Shown: piece after piece, positions 35,801 to 49,719 of the stretch
How the letters are laid out: the number at the start of each line of letters is the position of its first letter
Numbering within the stretch: position 1 is the stretch's first letter
Assembly: GCA_947000775.1 (NCBI GenBank)
Contig: CAMQGK010000318.1
Location: forward strand, 6,470,501 to 6,534,500
Origin: Pterois miles
Taxonomy: Eukaryota; Chordata; Actinopteri; Perciformes; Scorpaenidae
Length of the DNA stretch: 64,000 nucleotides
Direction of reading: 5' to 3'
The notes under the pieces: model-generated
What the model was told of the DNA's origin: nothing
What the model saw: the letters and a program-made list of their open reading frames with translations, nothing else
The model's database searches: none
Program-made: the position numbers and the translations under genes

Positions 35801-36318
35801 AAGTAAGGTTTTTTGTGTGCGCATTAGGGAGAAAGTATTGGTTTGAGTTGCAAAACAAGAAAACACTTTGATAAGGGTGTGGTTGCTGTCCGGAGCAGAT
35901 ACACAGTATTAATCCTGACGCAATAGGTAGAGCAGTAAAGAGATTCTGTTTATGCTACTGAAAAAATAAAGTTTGCTCTATTGAATCTCCAGACTTTTGA
36001 GCCCTCTTCACTTTTCCTTATTATTTTTTTTCTAGAGCAGAGACTGCAGACCACCCAAAGCTAATGCAAACTACGTAAATCAAGATCAAACAAATAAATG
36101 TAGGTAGGTTGACACACAATGCACATGCCCTAAAATACTCTGTGCAGAATCACAAAAGTCAGTGCATTGAGTTGCATCATGTTCATTGGGGTTTTGTTTG
36201 GCTCTGGAGAACAACCTCTTCACATTTCTATGAGCAATGTGAAGACTGACTGTGTGTAAGATAAGCAAGTGGGCACTGTTCTTAGTCTAAAGGGGGCTTC
36301 CCTAGCACCTCTGCTTCC
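35801..36318. other. no gene seen
   Basis: AT-rich non-coding sequence without a recognised repeat. Confidence 0.5.
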
Positions 36319-36343
36319 TGTGTGTGTGTGTGGGGTGGTGGTG

Positions 36344-36399
<56 letters not shown>

Positions 36400-36558
36400 T
36401 GAGATGTTTCTCCTCTTGTGTTATCTCTGGTGTTGAGAAGTGTGAGCCAGGGAGCACTGTGACACCGGTGAGGAATCCCGTCACTGTAGTGACTCTACGG
36501 CTCATATAGACTTGAAGCTGTGATAATCCAACCAACACACACACACACACACACACAC
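36319..36558. repeat. (TG)n, (GCGT)n and (CA)n microsatellites
   Basis: TG units at 36319-36332 and 36341-36357 pass into eleven tandem GCGT units (36357-36400). A CA tract lies at 36535-36558. The 130 bp between them is unique. Confidence 0.93.
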
Positions 36559-36879
36559 TCTTTATAAAGTCAGTGCCATTACATATCCAATAGGTGCACT
36601 ATCATTCATCATACTTGTGGGTGAATAAACACTAGTATGGATCTTTTTGGGCGCACTGAAGTTTAATTTACATCATCATTTCTTGAGAGCCTCCTTGCCA
36701 GTTAGAGATGTGTAGCCATGGTAACCCGTGCCAACCTCATGTGACTAAAATGACGGTTTGTGAGAAACGAAGTCTGAATTAATTTAAAATCATGCAGAGC
36801 AAAAGGAAATCTTGTACATATAGTTAAATTGAAGTGTTATTGATGTTACAGAGCTTTCCATCACCTCACTACTGAATGG

Positions 36880-37050
36880 CATTATGGGATATTTATACCG
36901 CCGTTGTGTTCTACATTGCATACTGTAATATTTCACCAAAAATAGTTGCAATTCACGTACTACTGGTTACATACTAAGGTTTCGGACATACTAAAAAAAA
37001 CTCACATACTGTTTTTGCGTACTGAATAACGTTAGTTTGAATTTCAGACG
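36880..37050 (+). repeat. probable dispersed fish repeat
   Basis: GGCATTATGGGATATTTATA, TTGCATACTGTAATATTTC, CACGTACTACTGGTTACATAC and TTCGGACATACTAAAAAAA are blocks I associate with a common fish repeat built on CATACT motifs. No second copy in the window and no target duplication. Confidence 0.35.
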
Positions 37051-37115
37051 CAACCGTTTACCTGAGTATTTTCCCCTGTTAACTTTAGATGTGGAACAAC
37101 AAGTGTAAGAAATCT

Positions 37116-37145
37116 CACACACACACACTCACACACTCACACACT

Positions 37146-37201
<56 letters not shown>
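37116..37201. repeat. (CA)n microsatellite
   Basis: Imperfect CACACT units followed by about 27 perfect CA units from 37147. Confidence 0.95.
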
Positions 37202-37203
<2 letters not shown>

Positions 37204-38716
37204 AGAAACACCAGGAAGCTGTAAAAACCCACAACCGCCATGGTGGTCCACTGGGATCTGTCTCCTCCAGGGCCTGGCTTTACAGTAATGGACCACAGGA
37301 AGGACACAAAGCCACATCGTTCTCACAACTCGCCTCACACTCAAAATTTAAAAAAAAATCTTAATCTTTAGTTCTCTTTGCAAGCACATTACATGTATCC
37401 TCAGTGCACTGTTATTATTTGAGTGACCTTCTCTCTACCTTTTTGCACAGTTTGCCAGTTGGTTTTTCCCATGTTTCTGTCTGTTTCAGTTTCCGTCTTC
37501 GTCTTTCTCACCTGGTGCTCTCTATTTTTCAGCCTCCTCCCCTCTTCCATCAAGCCCCCTTCTCTACAAAATACACCACTCAAGACTGAAGTCTGGATTA
37601 CTTGTTCTCCATCATCACCAAGGTCAGACTCCTGTATGATACATATGGATCAAACCATTCTGTCCTGTCAGTCTCGTGTCTTTACATCATGCTTGTGTGA
37701 GGTGTGCTGATACCGGGGCAGACGGTAACTTCAGCAGGTTTACCTCCGGAGCATATTGATCAGCACCCTTTAAGTAAGTCAAGTCATTAGCAGAAAGGAC
37801 TACGGTGGCAAAAAGAGATACCGGGAGGAAAAACAGCTGCCTTCTAAGAGATCTCTGGGGCTTGTTAATCTGGTTATTCTCTGGAAAGATACAACCTGGA
37901 GCTTTTTTCCATTAATGTAAGACTGATGTTTGGTGGGATGACACATTCACTTAGCCCCAGACCCCCCTTATTTCTTTTTGTTCATGGTGTTTGAGCTTTA
38001 CATTCAACATTATTGCAACAAAAAGACAATTTAACACATTGCCTTTCTGCAGTTTCTTGTAATAGCTGTGATACAAAAAAAGATCAGTTTTAATGAAGAA
38101 CTGTGCAACCCGAGCGCCCCTCTTTCTCTCTGCACTGAGAGAGTGATGATGACTGTGGTCCTCAGAGGGAGAAGGAGCTGCATTCGTCCACATAAATAAG
38201 CGTCTCCTGAGCATGCAGCGGGAACATGCATGTAATGTGCATGGACAGTCTCCAAGACATTGACCCTAAACGTCCCTAATAAATAAAGACAAGCCTACAC
38301 ACAACACATTAGTGGTGTTCACCATTTATCTGGATGCCACCCGTTCATACTCGCGCACACACAATATTATCTCTTCCTCACTGTCCTGAACCCTCAAATG
38401 GATAATGATTGATTTTTGTTTTGGTAATGTTGCTCCTCCGCAGGTTTCCTCGAGCTGACCCAGCGGATTGGACCTCTAAGTGTTGCTGTAATTCATGTGG
38501 TGAGGAAACAGGTACATACCTATTTATACACTGTATGTACATGTATTTGACTTGAGGAAAGTATGAAACTAGTATGAAGCCGAGACCTTATTGTGTGGTC
38601 AGGCGATTATTGGTGATCATTCATGTGGATGTTAAAACACAGGCTGAAGCACAGTTTATACAGCTCAAGTATCTACTCTTTACAATAATCCTCATCCTTC
38701 CAGCCTGCAACAACAG

Positions 38717-38717
<1 letters not shown>
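37202..38717. other. no gene seen
   Basis: Non-coding. A pyrimidine-rich stretch at about 37425-37560 gives a 95-codon frame with no family motifs. Two opposed frames at 37951-38255 likewise. Confidence 0.5.
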
Positions 38718-38781
<64 letters not shown>

Positions 38782-38791
38782 TACACACACT

Positions 38792-38834
<43 letters not shown>
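38718..38834. repeat. (CT)n then (CA)n compound microsatellite
   Basis: (CT)n at 38718-38778 and (CA)n at 38793-38834, directly beside the left end of the next element. Confidence 0.96.
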
Positions 38835-38835
<1 letters not shown>

Positions 38836-38846
38836 AATAAGCTTTG

Positions 38847-39264
38847 GAGTTTCTCCGATACCATTATCAGAAAAGTGTCCAATACGGCCCAATATTCGGG
38901 ATCAGGTATTGGCGACTACACCAGTCTACGCACCCATCCCATAATGAAATTTATGATTTTCTGTTTTATGCTTCATATCAGTAATTTCTGTTCTTCGTAA
39001 CTGACAAACTGAATAATAAAACAGTTCTATTGCATTTATTCTCTGTATACATTGGTTCATGTTTTACAGAGGGTTTAACCTGAGCCAGGCTGTACAGTAA
39101 AGACATTAATCATATCTCATCCATACATGGTTAGTAGTAAACGGCTGTTAAAAAAATAATAATAATAGTTATATTCTTTTTGCATGCTAGTATCGGATCG
39201 GTACTCGGTATCAGCTGCTACCACAAGTTCAGGTATCAGAATCAGTGGCATCAGAACATCTCTA
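38847..39264. mobile_element. hAT-like MITE, TAGAGATGTTC-type ends
   Basis: The right end GGCATCAGAACATCTCTA (complement TAGAGATGTTCTGATGCC) and inner blocks CGGATCGGTACTCGGTATC and CAAGTTCAGGTATCAGAATC match a common fish MITE whose ends pair TAGAGATGTTCCGATA with its complement. The left end (GGAGTTTCTCCGATACC) is decayed. No matching 8-mers were found outside, so the target duplication is not demonstrated. Confidence 0.6.
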
Positions 39265-41584
39265 GTCCGCCTGCTCTTTCCTTTCCATGGTGTTCACACA
39301 CCTAATCTAATGACAAATTAGAAAAGAGGATTTTTATTGTAGATGCACACATGTACAGTCTGAATATATGTGCACATATCAGTAAATCAACTTTTAGACT
39401 TATGTCTTACATTTGGATTTGCAGGAGTGAGAAAACATCTTTATAATACAATATGTGTTAGAGATTTTCTGATTGTGAATCTACATACTGTGTGTGTTGC
39501 CTGTAGGTTCATGCAGACTCCAGTAGGTGCTGCTGGAGAGCAGCAGAGTTGATGTTAGTGTGTGTCCCCACAATCTGGGCTCGCCACCAACCTCCTGTCA
39601 GCGTACATGACCACGACTCACCACATCTCCAGGGAGACGCTGATAGAAAAAGCCACTGCAACACTAAGTGCCAATTCACACCTGAGACGGTACAGTATTT
39701 GCAAAATACAGCAAAGCGTGCTTTTATTACTTGATACATGTGTTGTGTGTTTTTTTTTTTTGCTGCATCATGACAGTCAGGAATTACAGAGAACATAATT
39801 ACTCCTGTGCTTGTGTTTTTAATTGATCACTTCATCAACCACTGTCAATGAGGTGCAGCCAATATAGTGCAACAAATTTCTTCTAAATGGTCCAATAAAA
39901 CAGTTTGTAATATATAGTGAAGAAGGACATGACACTACATAACCAGTCCCACTAACTGGTTAGACTGGTCTCTTAGGTTGAGATAGCAATGCAAATTACC
40001 TTCCAAAATTCGCTATGTAACTGCACAAAGCCACAGTGGTGCTGCTCACTCTGCTAAAGGACTTAAGCAAAAGTCTGCCTGAACTCAGAGGAAAATAAAA
40101 AACTAATTAAATAAAGTCAGAAATGGTTGCGAGATTGGTTTTCAAGAAGAAGGTATGACATCTGACCGACTTGTCCTTTTTCAATTAGTGTCATTTATGC
40201 ACTGTATTTAAATTTCATTTGACTTTACATCTGCTGTATGAAAGTCTGAGATAGCATCTCCTATGACCTAAGTCATTCTGCCAGACTGTGTTTCTGTCAC
40301 CCATCCCTCTCCACTTGGAATATTTTTACACTAAAACATCTGTTTTACATGTCTAAGGCATTGTGGTGCCTCTGTTTTAAAGGAGGATGACACGGCGTGT
40401 ACTCTGAGCACTCTTCTGATCTCCTGACCCACCTTTTTATTTCCTGTTATGGCAGGAGTTAGCTAATCCCTAATGATCCTTTGTCACATAAGGAATTTCT
40501 TTTAAATCTTATTACTTTAACTCAAACTTTACCTTATGACTGCAACCATTTCTAGCTTGATATCAGTTTTCACTGGAGCCATTTGAAATGACATCCTGCA
40601 ACTGAACAAATGCCAAGTGAGCATCTTTAGGGAAGTGAGGGCATTGTTTAAAGTAAAAATTGTAATTTGTAGCTCCCGTAATCCTCTTTTCTCCCACCCA
40701 GATAAACCATCTGTTCTTGAATTCAGATCGGACTTCGTACAGAGTTAAGAAAGCTCAACTAAGTAGATAAATTCCCAGCATCTTACCCTTAAAACCTTTA
40801 CGGTATCACATACAAAAGGTAGGTATCTGCTGGCATGATTGCTCGAATATCAGTCCATTTTAGATCCTAGGCCGAAATTTAATGTATAGCATTAAAATTC
40901 AATTAATTTTTCATAGTTCATTATGATAAATATAAGTTCATATTTTAAGATATCAGCAACCATATCAGAGAAGTTTCTCATTCGCCAGAGACAAACAACT
41001 AAATACTAATGAATAGTTTTTTATCACATCAGTTCTCTGAGTTAAGTGTCACCAACTTTGTCCAACACAAGAACATACTTGTCAGCCTTTTGACCTGATC
41101 TCTGAAAATGTGTTTCAGAGACTTTGTTTCCTGCATTGTGGTGAAAATAATATTACGATAAATAGGCCTACTTTTAATTTTAACATTAATTCTCAGGGAA
41201 AAAAAATGTTTTCATGCCCCTCTGGTATGAACTTATGTGAATCTCTGGTATAAACTAGGCTTGCTTCTGTTGGTGTATTTCTTTCTCTTGGTACTCTCCA
41301 TTTCGCTCTCCTCTCGCACGTTGAAGGGCCTTTCAGACACTTGATTCAACAACGGCACCACTGCACTATGAAACCCGTTATTTCCAACACCACGACGGCT
41401 TTGCTGTGATGTGTGGCGAGCGCAGCTCAAACCACGCCACGGTGTCTCGAGCAACTCTCCTCTGCCAGGTACCGACATTTGGTGTTGCTCTATTGCCGTC
41501 CGGGTGGAAACAGTTGGGCTTATGCACAATGTACAGTGCCAGAAACAGGCTGATATAACAAAAAGGAAAAAAAAAGGTGCGAAA
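39265..41584. other. no confident gene; unexplained open block at 41230-41530
   Basis: Mostly AT-rich non-coding sequence. At 41230-41530 both strands keep frames of about 100 codons (minus frame 98 codons) through GC-richer DNA; no domain is recognised. It borders the next repeat and may be the inner part of the same element. Confidence 0.4.
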
Positions 41585-41690
41585 GTATGTCATAAATCAG
41601 GAGAAATACAGGAGAATTGTCACCCTGGGAGGAAACTGGTAGAGGGTAATGAAAACTCCCGGGAAAATTGGAGGGGTTGGCAAGCATGCG
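41585..41690 (+). mobile_element. partial MITE-like end
   Basis: AATACAGGAGAATTGTCACC, CCTGGGAGGAAACTGG and CTCCCGGGAAAATTGGAGGG run to GTTGGCAAGCATG. The last part resembles the inverted CATACTTGCCAACC-type end of a widespread vertebrate repeat. Only this side was recognised. Confidence 0.35.
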
Positions 41691-41853
41691 AAAGAACCTG
41701 CTGCTACAGTATGACCCATACCATGAGCCTGGGTTGCATACAGTAGATATTAACCCTATGTTATCCCTTGCCAGGGTGCCACTGGGCCAGCAGCCACTGA
41801 CAAGGTTAAGCTGTTTAGAGTAGGTGAGGAGATTACACAGCTTATTATCCACA

Positions 41854-41861
41854 TCTCTCTC

Positions 41862-41955
<94 letters not shown>
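41854..41955. repeat. (CT)n microsatellite
   Basis: About 50 CT units with one CC interruption near 41871, followed by a C-rich tail to about 41995. Glu-Arg or Ser-Leu frames over it are artefacts. Confidence 0.97.
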
Positions 41956-41959
<4 letters not shown>

Positions 41960-41995
41960 CCCCTCTCCCCCTCTCCGACCCCCCCCTCCCCCAGG

Positions 41996-43286
<1,291 letters not shown>

Positions 43287-44004
43287 TAGTGCTGTCAGTC
43301 GATTGAAATATTTAATCGAGGTTAATCACAACTTAACCGCACAATTTTTATCTGTTCAAAATGTACCTTGTAGGGACATTCATCAAGTATTTAATACTCT
43401 TATCAACATGGGAGTAGAGGTCAGCCGATTTGGGTTTTTTGTGGCCGATACTGATCTGGGCTTTTTGTGTCTGTACAGTTTCTCCCATTAGGATATTGTT
43501 CTTTTCACATACTCTTGCAAAGATTCGCCCATTGGGCGACATCTGCTGAGGTCTGCTGGTAGGATGGCAGTTTGATTGACACAAGGGGCGGAGTCACATG
43601 TTCTACAGTAACAACAGTGGGCTGCCTGCAGATGTGCCAGCTTGAACACTAGCTTTATATGCTCAGGCATCGGCCGATGCCGATTGTGAAAAAATAGTTT
43701 TAAAAATGTTAAAAAAACTGACCCGATTAATCGGTTGATCCCTACCCTAGTGGGTAAATATGCTGCTTTATGCTAATCTCTCCATATATATTTATTATTG
43801 GAAATCAATTAACAACACAAAAGAATGACAAGTATTGTCCAGAAACCCTCAAAAGTACTGCATTTAGGATCAATAATATGCTCAAATCATAACATGGCAA
43901 ACTGCAGCCCAACAGGCAACAACAGCTGTCAGTGTGTCAGTGTACTGACTTGACTATGACTTGCCCCAAACTGCATGTGATTATCATAAAGTGGGCATGT
44001 CTGA
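43287..44004 (+). mobile_element. hAT-type MITE, family A, copy 3, 3'-truncated
   Basis: Starts TAGTGCTGTCAGTCGATTG and follows copies 1 and 2: AATCACAACTTAACCGCAC, TCTGTTCAAAATGTACCTTG, ATCAACATGGGAG, GGAAATCAATTAACAACACA, ATGGCAAACTGCAGCCCAA and ATTATCATAAAGTGGGCATG. Homology stops at GTCTG (about 44003), so the right third and right TIR are missing. It is interrupted at 43415-43744 by another element; host sequence on either side (CATGGGAG and TGGGTAAATA) rejoins to match copy 2 exactly except for one base. Confidence 0.82.
43415..43744 (+). mobile_element. hAT-like MITE nested inside family A copy 3
   Basis: Ends TAGAGGTCAGCCGAT and ATCGGTTGATCCCTA are inverted relatives (a TAGAGGTCGACCGAT-type TIR that I know from fish). 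Internal CATCGGCCGATGCCGAT is also typical. The insertion point is defined exactly by comparison with copies 1 and 2, where CATGGGAGTGGGC is uninterrupted. Target duplication is not clean: 5-6 bases (CCCTAG) lie between the right end and resumed host sequence. Confidence 0.75.
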
Positions 44005-44284
44005 AAAACCGTTTCTACTTAATTCTTCATATGTCGACAGAATAATATGCTGTACATTTTTATTAATTATTTATTTTATTATTAGTTTGCTCTCTATCAA
44101 ACACCAACACTATGTAGTCCTGGTTTTCCAGCTAAAGGTAAATGTATTTTCTTTATCCCCCCAGTTATTTGTGTCACAATTATTAACCAATTAGACCAAG
44201 ATAAACATTTACTATTCCCTCTGTAGTTTTTATATGAATAAATATGTGTAATATTCAAATTTTAAGGTGATGAATAGGCATGAA

Positions 44285-44290
<6 letters not shown>

Positions 44291-44381
<91 letters not shown>
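44291..44381. repeat. (GT)n microsatellite
   Basis: About 45 GT units. Confidence 0.97.
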
Positions 44382-44383
<2 letters not shown>

Positions 44384-45162
44384 ATGTCACCGTGCATCCC
44401 ACTGATGTCGCAGACCGTTTGTATTCACATGGTGACAGTTGACAGCTGTTTTTTCCTTTAATAAGATTAGGCTAAAGAAATTAGTCGTGCACTCTTTAAT
44501 CTGCCATTTAACGGAGGGGGCCACCTGGGGCTCTGCCTTATCCCGTCCACTCTGGATGGTTAATCAGTGCGGGTTTGATTCACACAGGGATGAGCGCAGC
44601 ACTTCTCTGCACTCACAACCTGCATCTCTGCAAGCCAATAAAGAGATGATTCCCCAGTCAAAAGAAAGCATGCTTAGGCTCTTGTAAAAGAGCCTCAGTA
44701 GTCATTTTCAGTCAGCCACCGTGTCATTTTTTTATTTTAGGCTAATTAAGCAGAAGGAATTAGTCCACCATTAAGTGAGCAAGTCTTACATCATCGGCCC
44801 TCTGCACTCACAAGTGTGACTCCCAACAGTGTCCTCAAATAGCCATAATGAAATATGTAAATATTTGTTCAGGATGTAGAAGGTTTCCGGGTAATGTTGG
44901 CTTTAAAATGTTATATTGTTTTTATATCACTTTGTTTTTGGTTACATTTATTACATCAGCAGCACAGTTGTAGTGTGTATCTTTGGCAGTACACGGCATC
45001 CCTGCCTAGCAAGCCTGCCAACGTGTCAACCATCCCAGACACTTCCTGTATGTCTCACATCCATGTCTCACATTGCACGAGGTTAACTAAACATTTTGAG
45101 AACTATTGCAGAAACTGTTATTGGTCAGCTAATAAGTAAATCAGCTATTGGCAACATTTATT
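44382..45162. other. no gene seen
   Basis: Unique non-coding sequence. GGCTAATTAAGCAGAAGGAA and GGAATTAGTCCACCATTAAG at about 44740-44780 are homeodomain-like sites in a conserved-looking stretch. Confidence 0.45.
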
Positions 45163-45245
45163 TTAAGATAAGATAAGATAGAACTTATTATTAATCCCAA
45201 AGGAAATTCTTGTGCCAGAGATTGTTCAACATTATAGCAAGTCAA
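45163..45245 (-). mobile_element. LINE/SINE 3' tail fragment
   Basis: AAGATAAGATAAGATAGAAC followed by TTATTATTAATCCCAAAGGA and AATTCTTGTGCCAGAGATTG is the inverted 3' end of a retrotransposon with a (TTATC)-type tail, a frequent 5'-truncated insert in fish. Only the last 80 bp or so remain. Confidence 0.55.
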
Positions 45246-45299
45246 GTGTATAAAATAAAAGTATTATTTCTAGCACCTGTGATGCATTTAGTAAAACAA

Positions 45300-45590
45300 G
45301 TAAATGAAATTTTCATCTGTCGATTATTTTCTTGATCATCTGTCCGAAAATGGCGAGCGTTTTTTCCCAAAGCCCGGGATGACGTCCTCAAATGTCTTGT
45401 TTTGTCCACGATTTAAAGATATTCAGTTTTCTGATATAGGAGTAAAGAAACTGGAAAATATTCCCATGTAAGAAGCTGTAATCAGAGAATTTAGACTAAA
45501 AAAAGTAACTCAAACCAATTAATCGATTGTCAGAATAGTTTGCAATTAATTTAATAGTTGACAAATAATCAGTTAGTTGTTGCAGCTCTA
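45300..45590 (+). mobile_element. hAT-like MITE, family G, copy 2
   Basis: TCAAATGTCTTGTTTTGTCC, AAAGATATTCAGTTTTCTGA, CCAATTAATCGATTGTCAGA and the end TTGTTGCAGCTCTA match copy 1 at 5077-5383 and the family end TAGAGCTGCAACTAA. The left end is eroded. Confidence 0.6.
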
Positions 45591-46931
45591 GTAACACTGT
45601 CATATTTTGGCTCACATACAGTTATTTTGTTTTATTCATGGCTGCACATGGTAGTCACACCCTACATGTAAATATAAGTAACTGGATCTTGATCTGGTAA
45701 TAGGACAATGATAAAAGATTAATTGTATTCTATAAAAAACTGCTTCAATGTTATTATCTGTCATATCTGTACACTTTATTTTATAAGGTTACAACTGTTC
45801 CTAAACAATAATGCATACATTGCCAGTGTATGAAAGTGCTGTCATCCTCATTTGCTCTCAGAAGGGGTCCCTATGTGTTGGTTAATGTGGTTTCTCCGCA
45901 GTGGGAGCTGTAGTGGGCTGGTTGGGAGAAATCAGCCTTGGCACAGCTGCACAAACGGGCCTTTTACTGGGCGAATCAATCAGGCAGCCCTGGGCTTGGG
46001 CCACTGCCCAGAAAGCACAGTTTGGAGGGAGTCTCACCTTACCCATGTGCTCTGGCTGAAAGGAGCCAGTATTATCACTGTACAGCACTCACCCTGTCAC
46101 CTCCGCTTTCTTCTCCTCTGCCTCCTCCCGCTGCTCTTTCTCCTCCTGTCATCTCTGGCCTGTTCTCCACTTCTACCTTCCTCTCTTCTCCTCCTGGCTA
46201 TATTCTTCTCCATTCCTCCTCCTCTCATGCTCTGCTACTCCTTACACACTCCCCAACTTAACAGATTGCCATCAGGAGGCTGTGATCTGAGGAGAAATGT
46301 CATATCGTCTCCTGCTATTGGCTCTGCGCCCCTCAAATCACTTGTGACAGTTTCCTATTACATTGTTTACCTGCCTGAAGGCGGAGGCAGCCGTACTTTA
46401 ACTATATTCAAATCTGCTCGATCTGGAGCGACCACAAGTCCGTGCACGGCTTCTTCAGGCGGATACGTTATGCGGTTTCTAATGTCTACTGTTATTCCAG
46501 TGAGGATTGGTTTGAGAATGAGGACCAGATGGGGACAGTTATCATGGATGTTGAGATGTTTATGACAAGGAATAAACAGGGGCAAGCTTTAAAATATCGC
46601 AAATCTGAGTCGCTCTGGTTTCTGGTTGAAATTATGTTTTTTTTTTTTTTTTTTTGCACATGTTTTGTTTTGAGTGAGGCTGGAGCCATGAATAGATGAG
46701 GAAAGTAAGGATTCTGACAAAACAACCTGTTTCTTTAGTTCATCTGATAGTTTTCAAAGCTAGCAGCATTGTGCGTGTCAGGATGACTACTTTTGAGAGA
46801 TCTTGTCCAGGAAAAGACATTATTGCTATCTGAAAACCCATCTTGACTCAGGTTTTTAAGAAATCTGGTGTTGTACTGTACATGTGGCATACTTTTGCAT
46901 TGGTCATATATAAAATACTGGAGGTCATTGC
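45591..46931. other. no confident gene
   Basis: The longest open frame of the window lies here (45852-46565, 237 codons, opening at TTG). Its middle is Leu/Ser-rich from a polypyrimidine stretch at 46100-46260. No domain is recognised and frames on both strands overlap it. A T tract follows at 46637-46655. Confidence 0.5.
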
Positions 46932-47506
46932 TAAGGCTGCACGATTATGGCCAATATGATAATCAACATGATTATGATCTGTATTTAGAGCATGATTATT
47001 TATTAGGATTATTCACTGATTTTATAATAAATAATCATAGCACTGCTCTTACTTTCATGCTGTCCTACATTCCTGCTAATTTACAGATTAAGGCTGCACC
47101 ATGTTGGAAAAAACTTACAATTTTGCAATATGAAAAAGTGCAGGAATATTCACCCTACCCTTTTCTTAGCTACATTTTAAGTACATTTCAAGTTAAATGC
47201 ATCAATCTGGTGCACTTAGAGCAGAAACACCAACATTAAGAGGCTAGATAAACAATTTTATGCTCTCAATTTGATCATAAACACGCTGGTTGATAATTTC
47301 CATCCCCAAAAGTGAAGCCAAAATATCTTGATTGCTGGCTGGTGGCTGGATCTTAATTTAGGAAGCGCTTGATTTGATATGCTGCAGCGTTTTCTATAAG
47401 CACAACGCACATGTTAAACATTAACGTCTCAGATGAACATGTTCATTTAACTGTGGGAAGCCAAAGTCTTGATTGCAATTAATATTCGATTATTTGTGCA
47501 GTACTG
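46932..47506 (+). mobile_element. hAT-type MITE, family C, copy 1 (575 bp)
   Basis: Starts TAAGGCTGCACGATTATGGC and ends TTTGTGCAGTACTG. Flanking 8-mers GTCATTGC (46924-46931) and GTCAATGC (47507-47514) match at 7 of 8, the hAT target duplication. The interior aligns with 57716-58624: AATATTCACCCTACCC, CATTAAGAGGCTAGATAAAC, CCCAAAAGTGAAGCCAAA and TTAGGAAGCGCTTGATTTGA. No transposase. Confidence 0.87.
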
Positions 47507-47514
47507 GTCAATGC

Positions 47515-49719
47515 AGATAAGTAAATCTCTGCATTGTGGTAAATTCAGCAGAAGTCTACCAACGAATATGCATCAGCTGTCAGTGTCGCAGCGCTGTCTG
47601 CTGATCATGGGAACTCCCTGTTGTCCCTGCTTCTTATCTCTGTGGACAGGTCATCAGGTCAGAGAGATTAGATTGTCAGAAACGTGGCAGAATCTGGCAA
47701 GTGAGTGAAACAAGTTTCTTACAGCTGTCTGCCGTACACTTCCTCACCCATCACAGTCCCTTCTCGCCCCGCAAGTTTACATTTCAGACATTTAACTTGC
47801 TGCTGATCTTATTTTAGCATATTTAGGATTTTATTACAAGAACTCTCATGCTTATATTGTTAAAACAACAGAGGTAGTACATTTTCAGATACTCCTTGAA
47901 TATTTTTATCTATAATTCAGAAGTTTTACATTTGAATTTTTGAGATATGCACAATCAGCATGCATGTAAACAGTCTTGTAAAGAAAAAGATTTGCTAATT
48001 TATTTTTTTTTCCTGCATGTCCTGTTATGAGCAACCAGTCCAATTCAGCTAGTGTGTGTTTTTATATCCCACTGTGTTATATTGTTCCATCTGCAAGATC
48101 ATTTTGATTTCTTCTTTGAACTTTAAAAGACATCTGTGTGTCTCGTGTGTTTCAGAATGATGCGTATACACAAAATAACATTCCTCTTTAACACAACAAC
48201 ATTAGATGATAGGTTAACATTTTTTTCCCAGTCTTTCTTAAGACAGTAGCTCATATGTACATTGAAAAGGTCACTGGTTGTATAAACTGGCCGTAAAAAA
48301 TGAAGATGGTGGATGTTGTTCCTTATTTATTACAATGAAACTGCTTTAAGAAGGGTTTTCTTTGTAGCCAGTATGGACAGGAAGAATAATTTCACTCATG
48401 AGCGTGTGAGTATGAAGTTTCTCTTAAAAAATGTGAATCTGTTCTTTAATATCTCAATAGCTGAAAGTCCATGAATGATAAAAGCACTGTCAGCCTGTGG
48501 ATGTCTTCTTATAAAAGCTCATTTTGTTCTGTTAAATATTTACTGAATTATTTTCCCGTTAAGTCACTGTGTATTAAGCGTACAGGTGAAGAAATCCCCT
48601 CCATGGCTGCTGGTGACCTGCCGGGGGCACAGTGTCTGCAGGAATCTCCAGAGCCTGGCAATTAGTTAATTGAAAAGTTATGTACTTGGCATGAATAATT
48701 GAAAACAGAGTCTCTGGAATTAGTACAGCATTCAGAGGCACAAATGAGTCGTCACAGCAGTATGAGCAGAAGGTGGAGGTGCTGACGTTCAGCTTAAGAT
48801 GATTTTTGATTTTTGATTTCATGAACTCCAGAAAAAGATCTACCAATTTGTGATTAAAAATTTTACTCAAATGTTGCAAGAATAACATTACGAGGAGTTT
48901 TTATGGACTTTTTTTTTAAACGGCACACATTCATGCCTAAAAAGCACATAGAGCTTTCACCTCTTTACAGATGTTAATGACGGCTGCAGAAACTCTCTGT
49001 TTTCTATGATAACTTAATTTGTTGCACATTGCAATAATGTGTTATTTTTAAAGCCTATCTCTTGATCGAAAGACAGCAGTGATGTTGAATTTGTCACATT
49101 TTCATGTAAACGTAACCGTCCAGACTAAACAATGTAGACTTGTCAGAATCATTCACATGCATACAACACATATGGTTTGTGTTAGGAAAACCTGAATCAG
49201 ACGGCTTTGACCATTTCACTTCTAGCCTGCCTATAAAAACCTCACAGTCAAGTCGAATGTAACAAGTGTATCCAGATTCTATACAGCTATAAAATAAAAC
49301 CATTGTCATCTTGCGCGAAGGAACGATCTGACAGGTGTCAATCAACCTACAGCTTCAAGTTTGAACGTTTTAATCTGGAAACTAACAAGATTGTATTTCA
49401 CTGAAGCTGTTGCGCTACAATAATTTTTTTTTTTACTTTTCCTGAAGAGTTTCCACATCTTTATTGTCTTGTGAGACAAACTGCACTCGAATACCAAGCG
49501 ATTTTAGTAGCTTGGAGTCAATGCATACCATTCCTAAAACTGAAACTGTAACTGTTAACTAGACAACTTACAATCATTCACAATCATTTAGCAAAATAAA
49601 CTTTAGTCCATCTACCTTTCCTCTAAATTTCCTCTTCTCCAATCTCGCCTCATTCTTTTTCTGTTTACCCCTCTATATGTCTGTCCTCCCTTCACACTCT
49701 TTCTATCTAAAGATGTGCT
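47515..49719. other. no gene seen
   Basis: AT-rich non-coding sequence. Open frames at 48574-48888 and 49094-49345 (minus) have no family motifs. Confidence 0.5.

Noticed and set aside
45852..46565. 237-codon plus-strand open frame, the longest in the window
   Set aside because: It opens at TTG, its centre is a Leu/Ser-rich translation of a polypyrimidine tract, other frames overlap it, and no domain is recognisable.
46480..46620. Exon-like segment: ...GTTATTCCAG acceptor-like sequence followed by the frame EDWFENEDQMGTVIMDVEMF
   Set aside because: No matching donor with coding continuity, the reverse strand is equally open, and no family resemblance was found.
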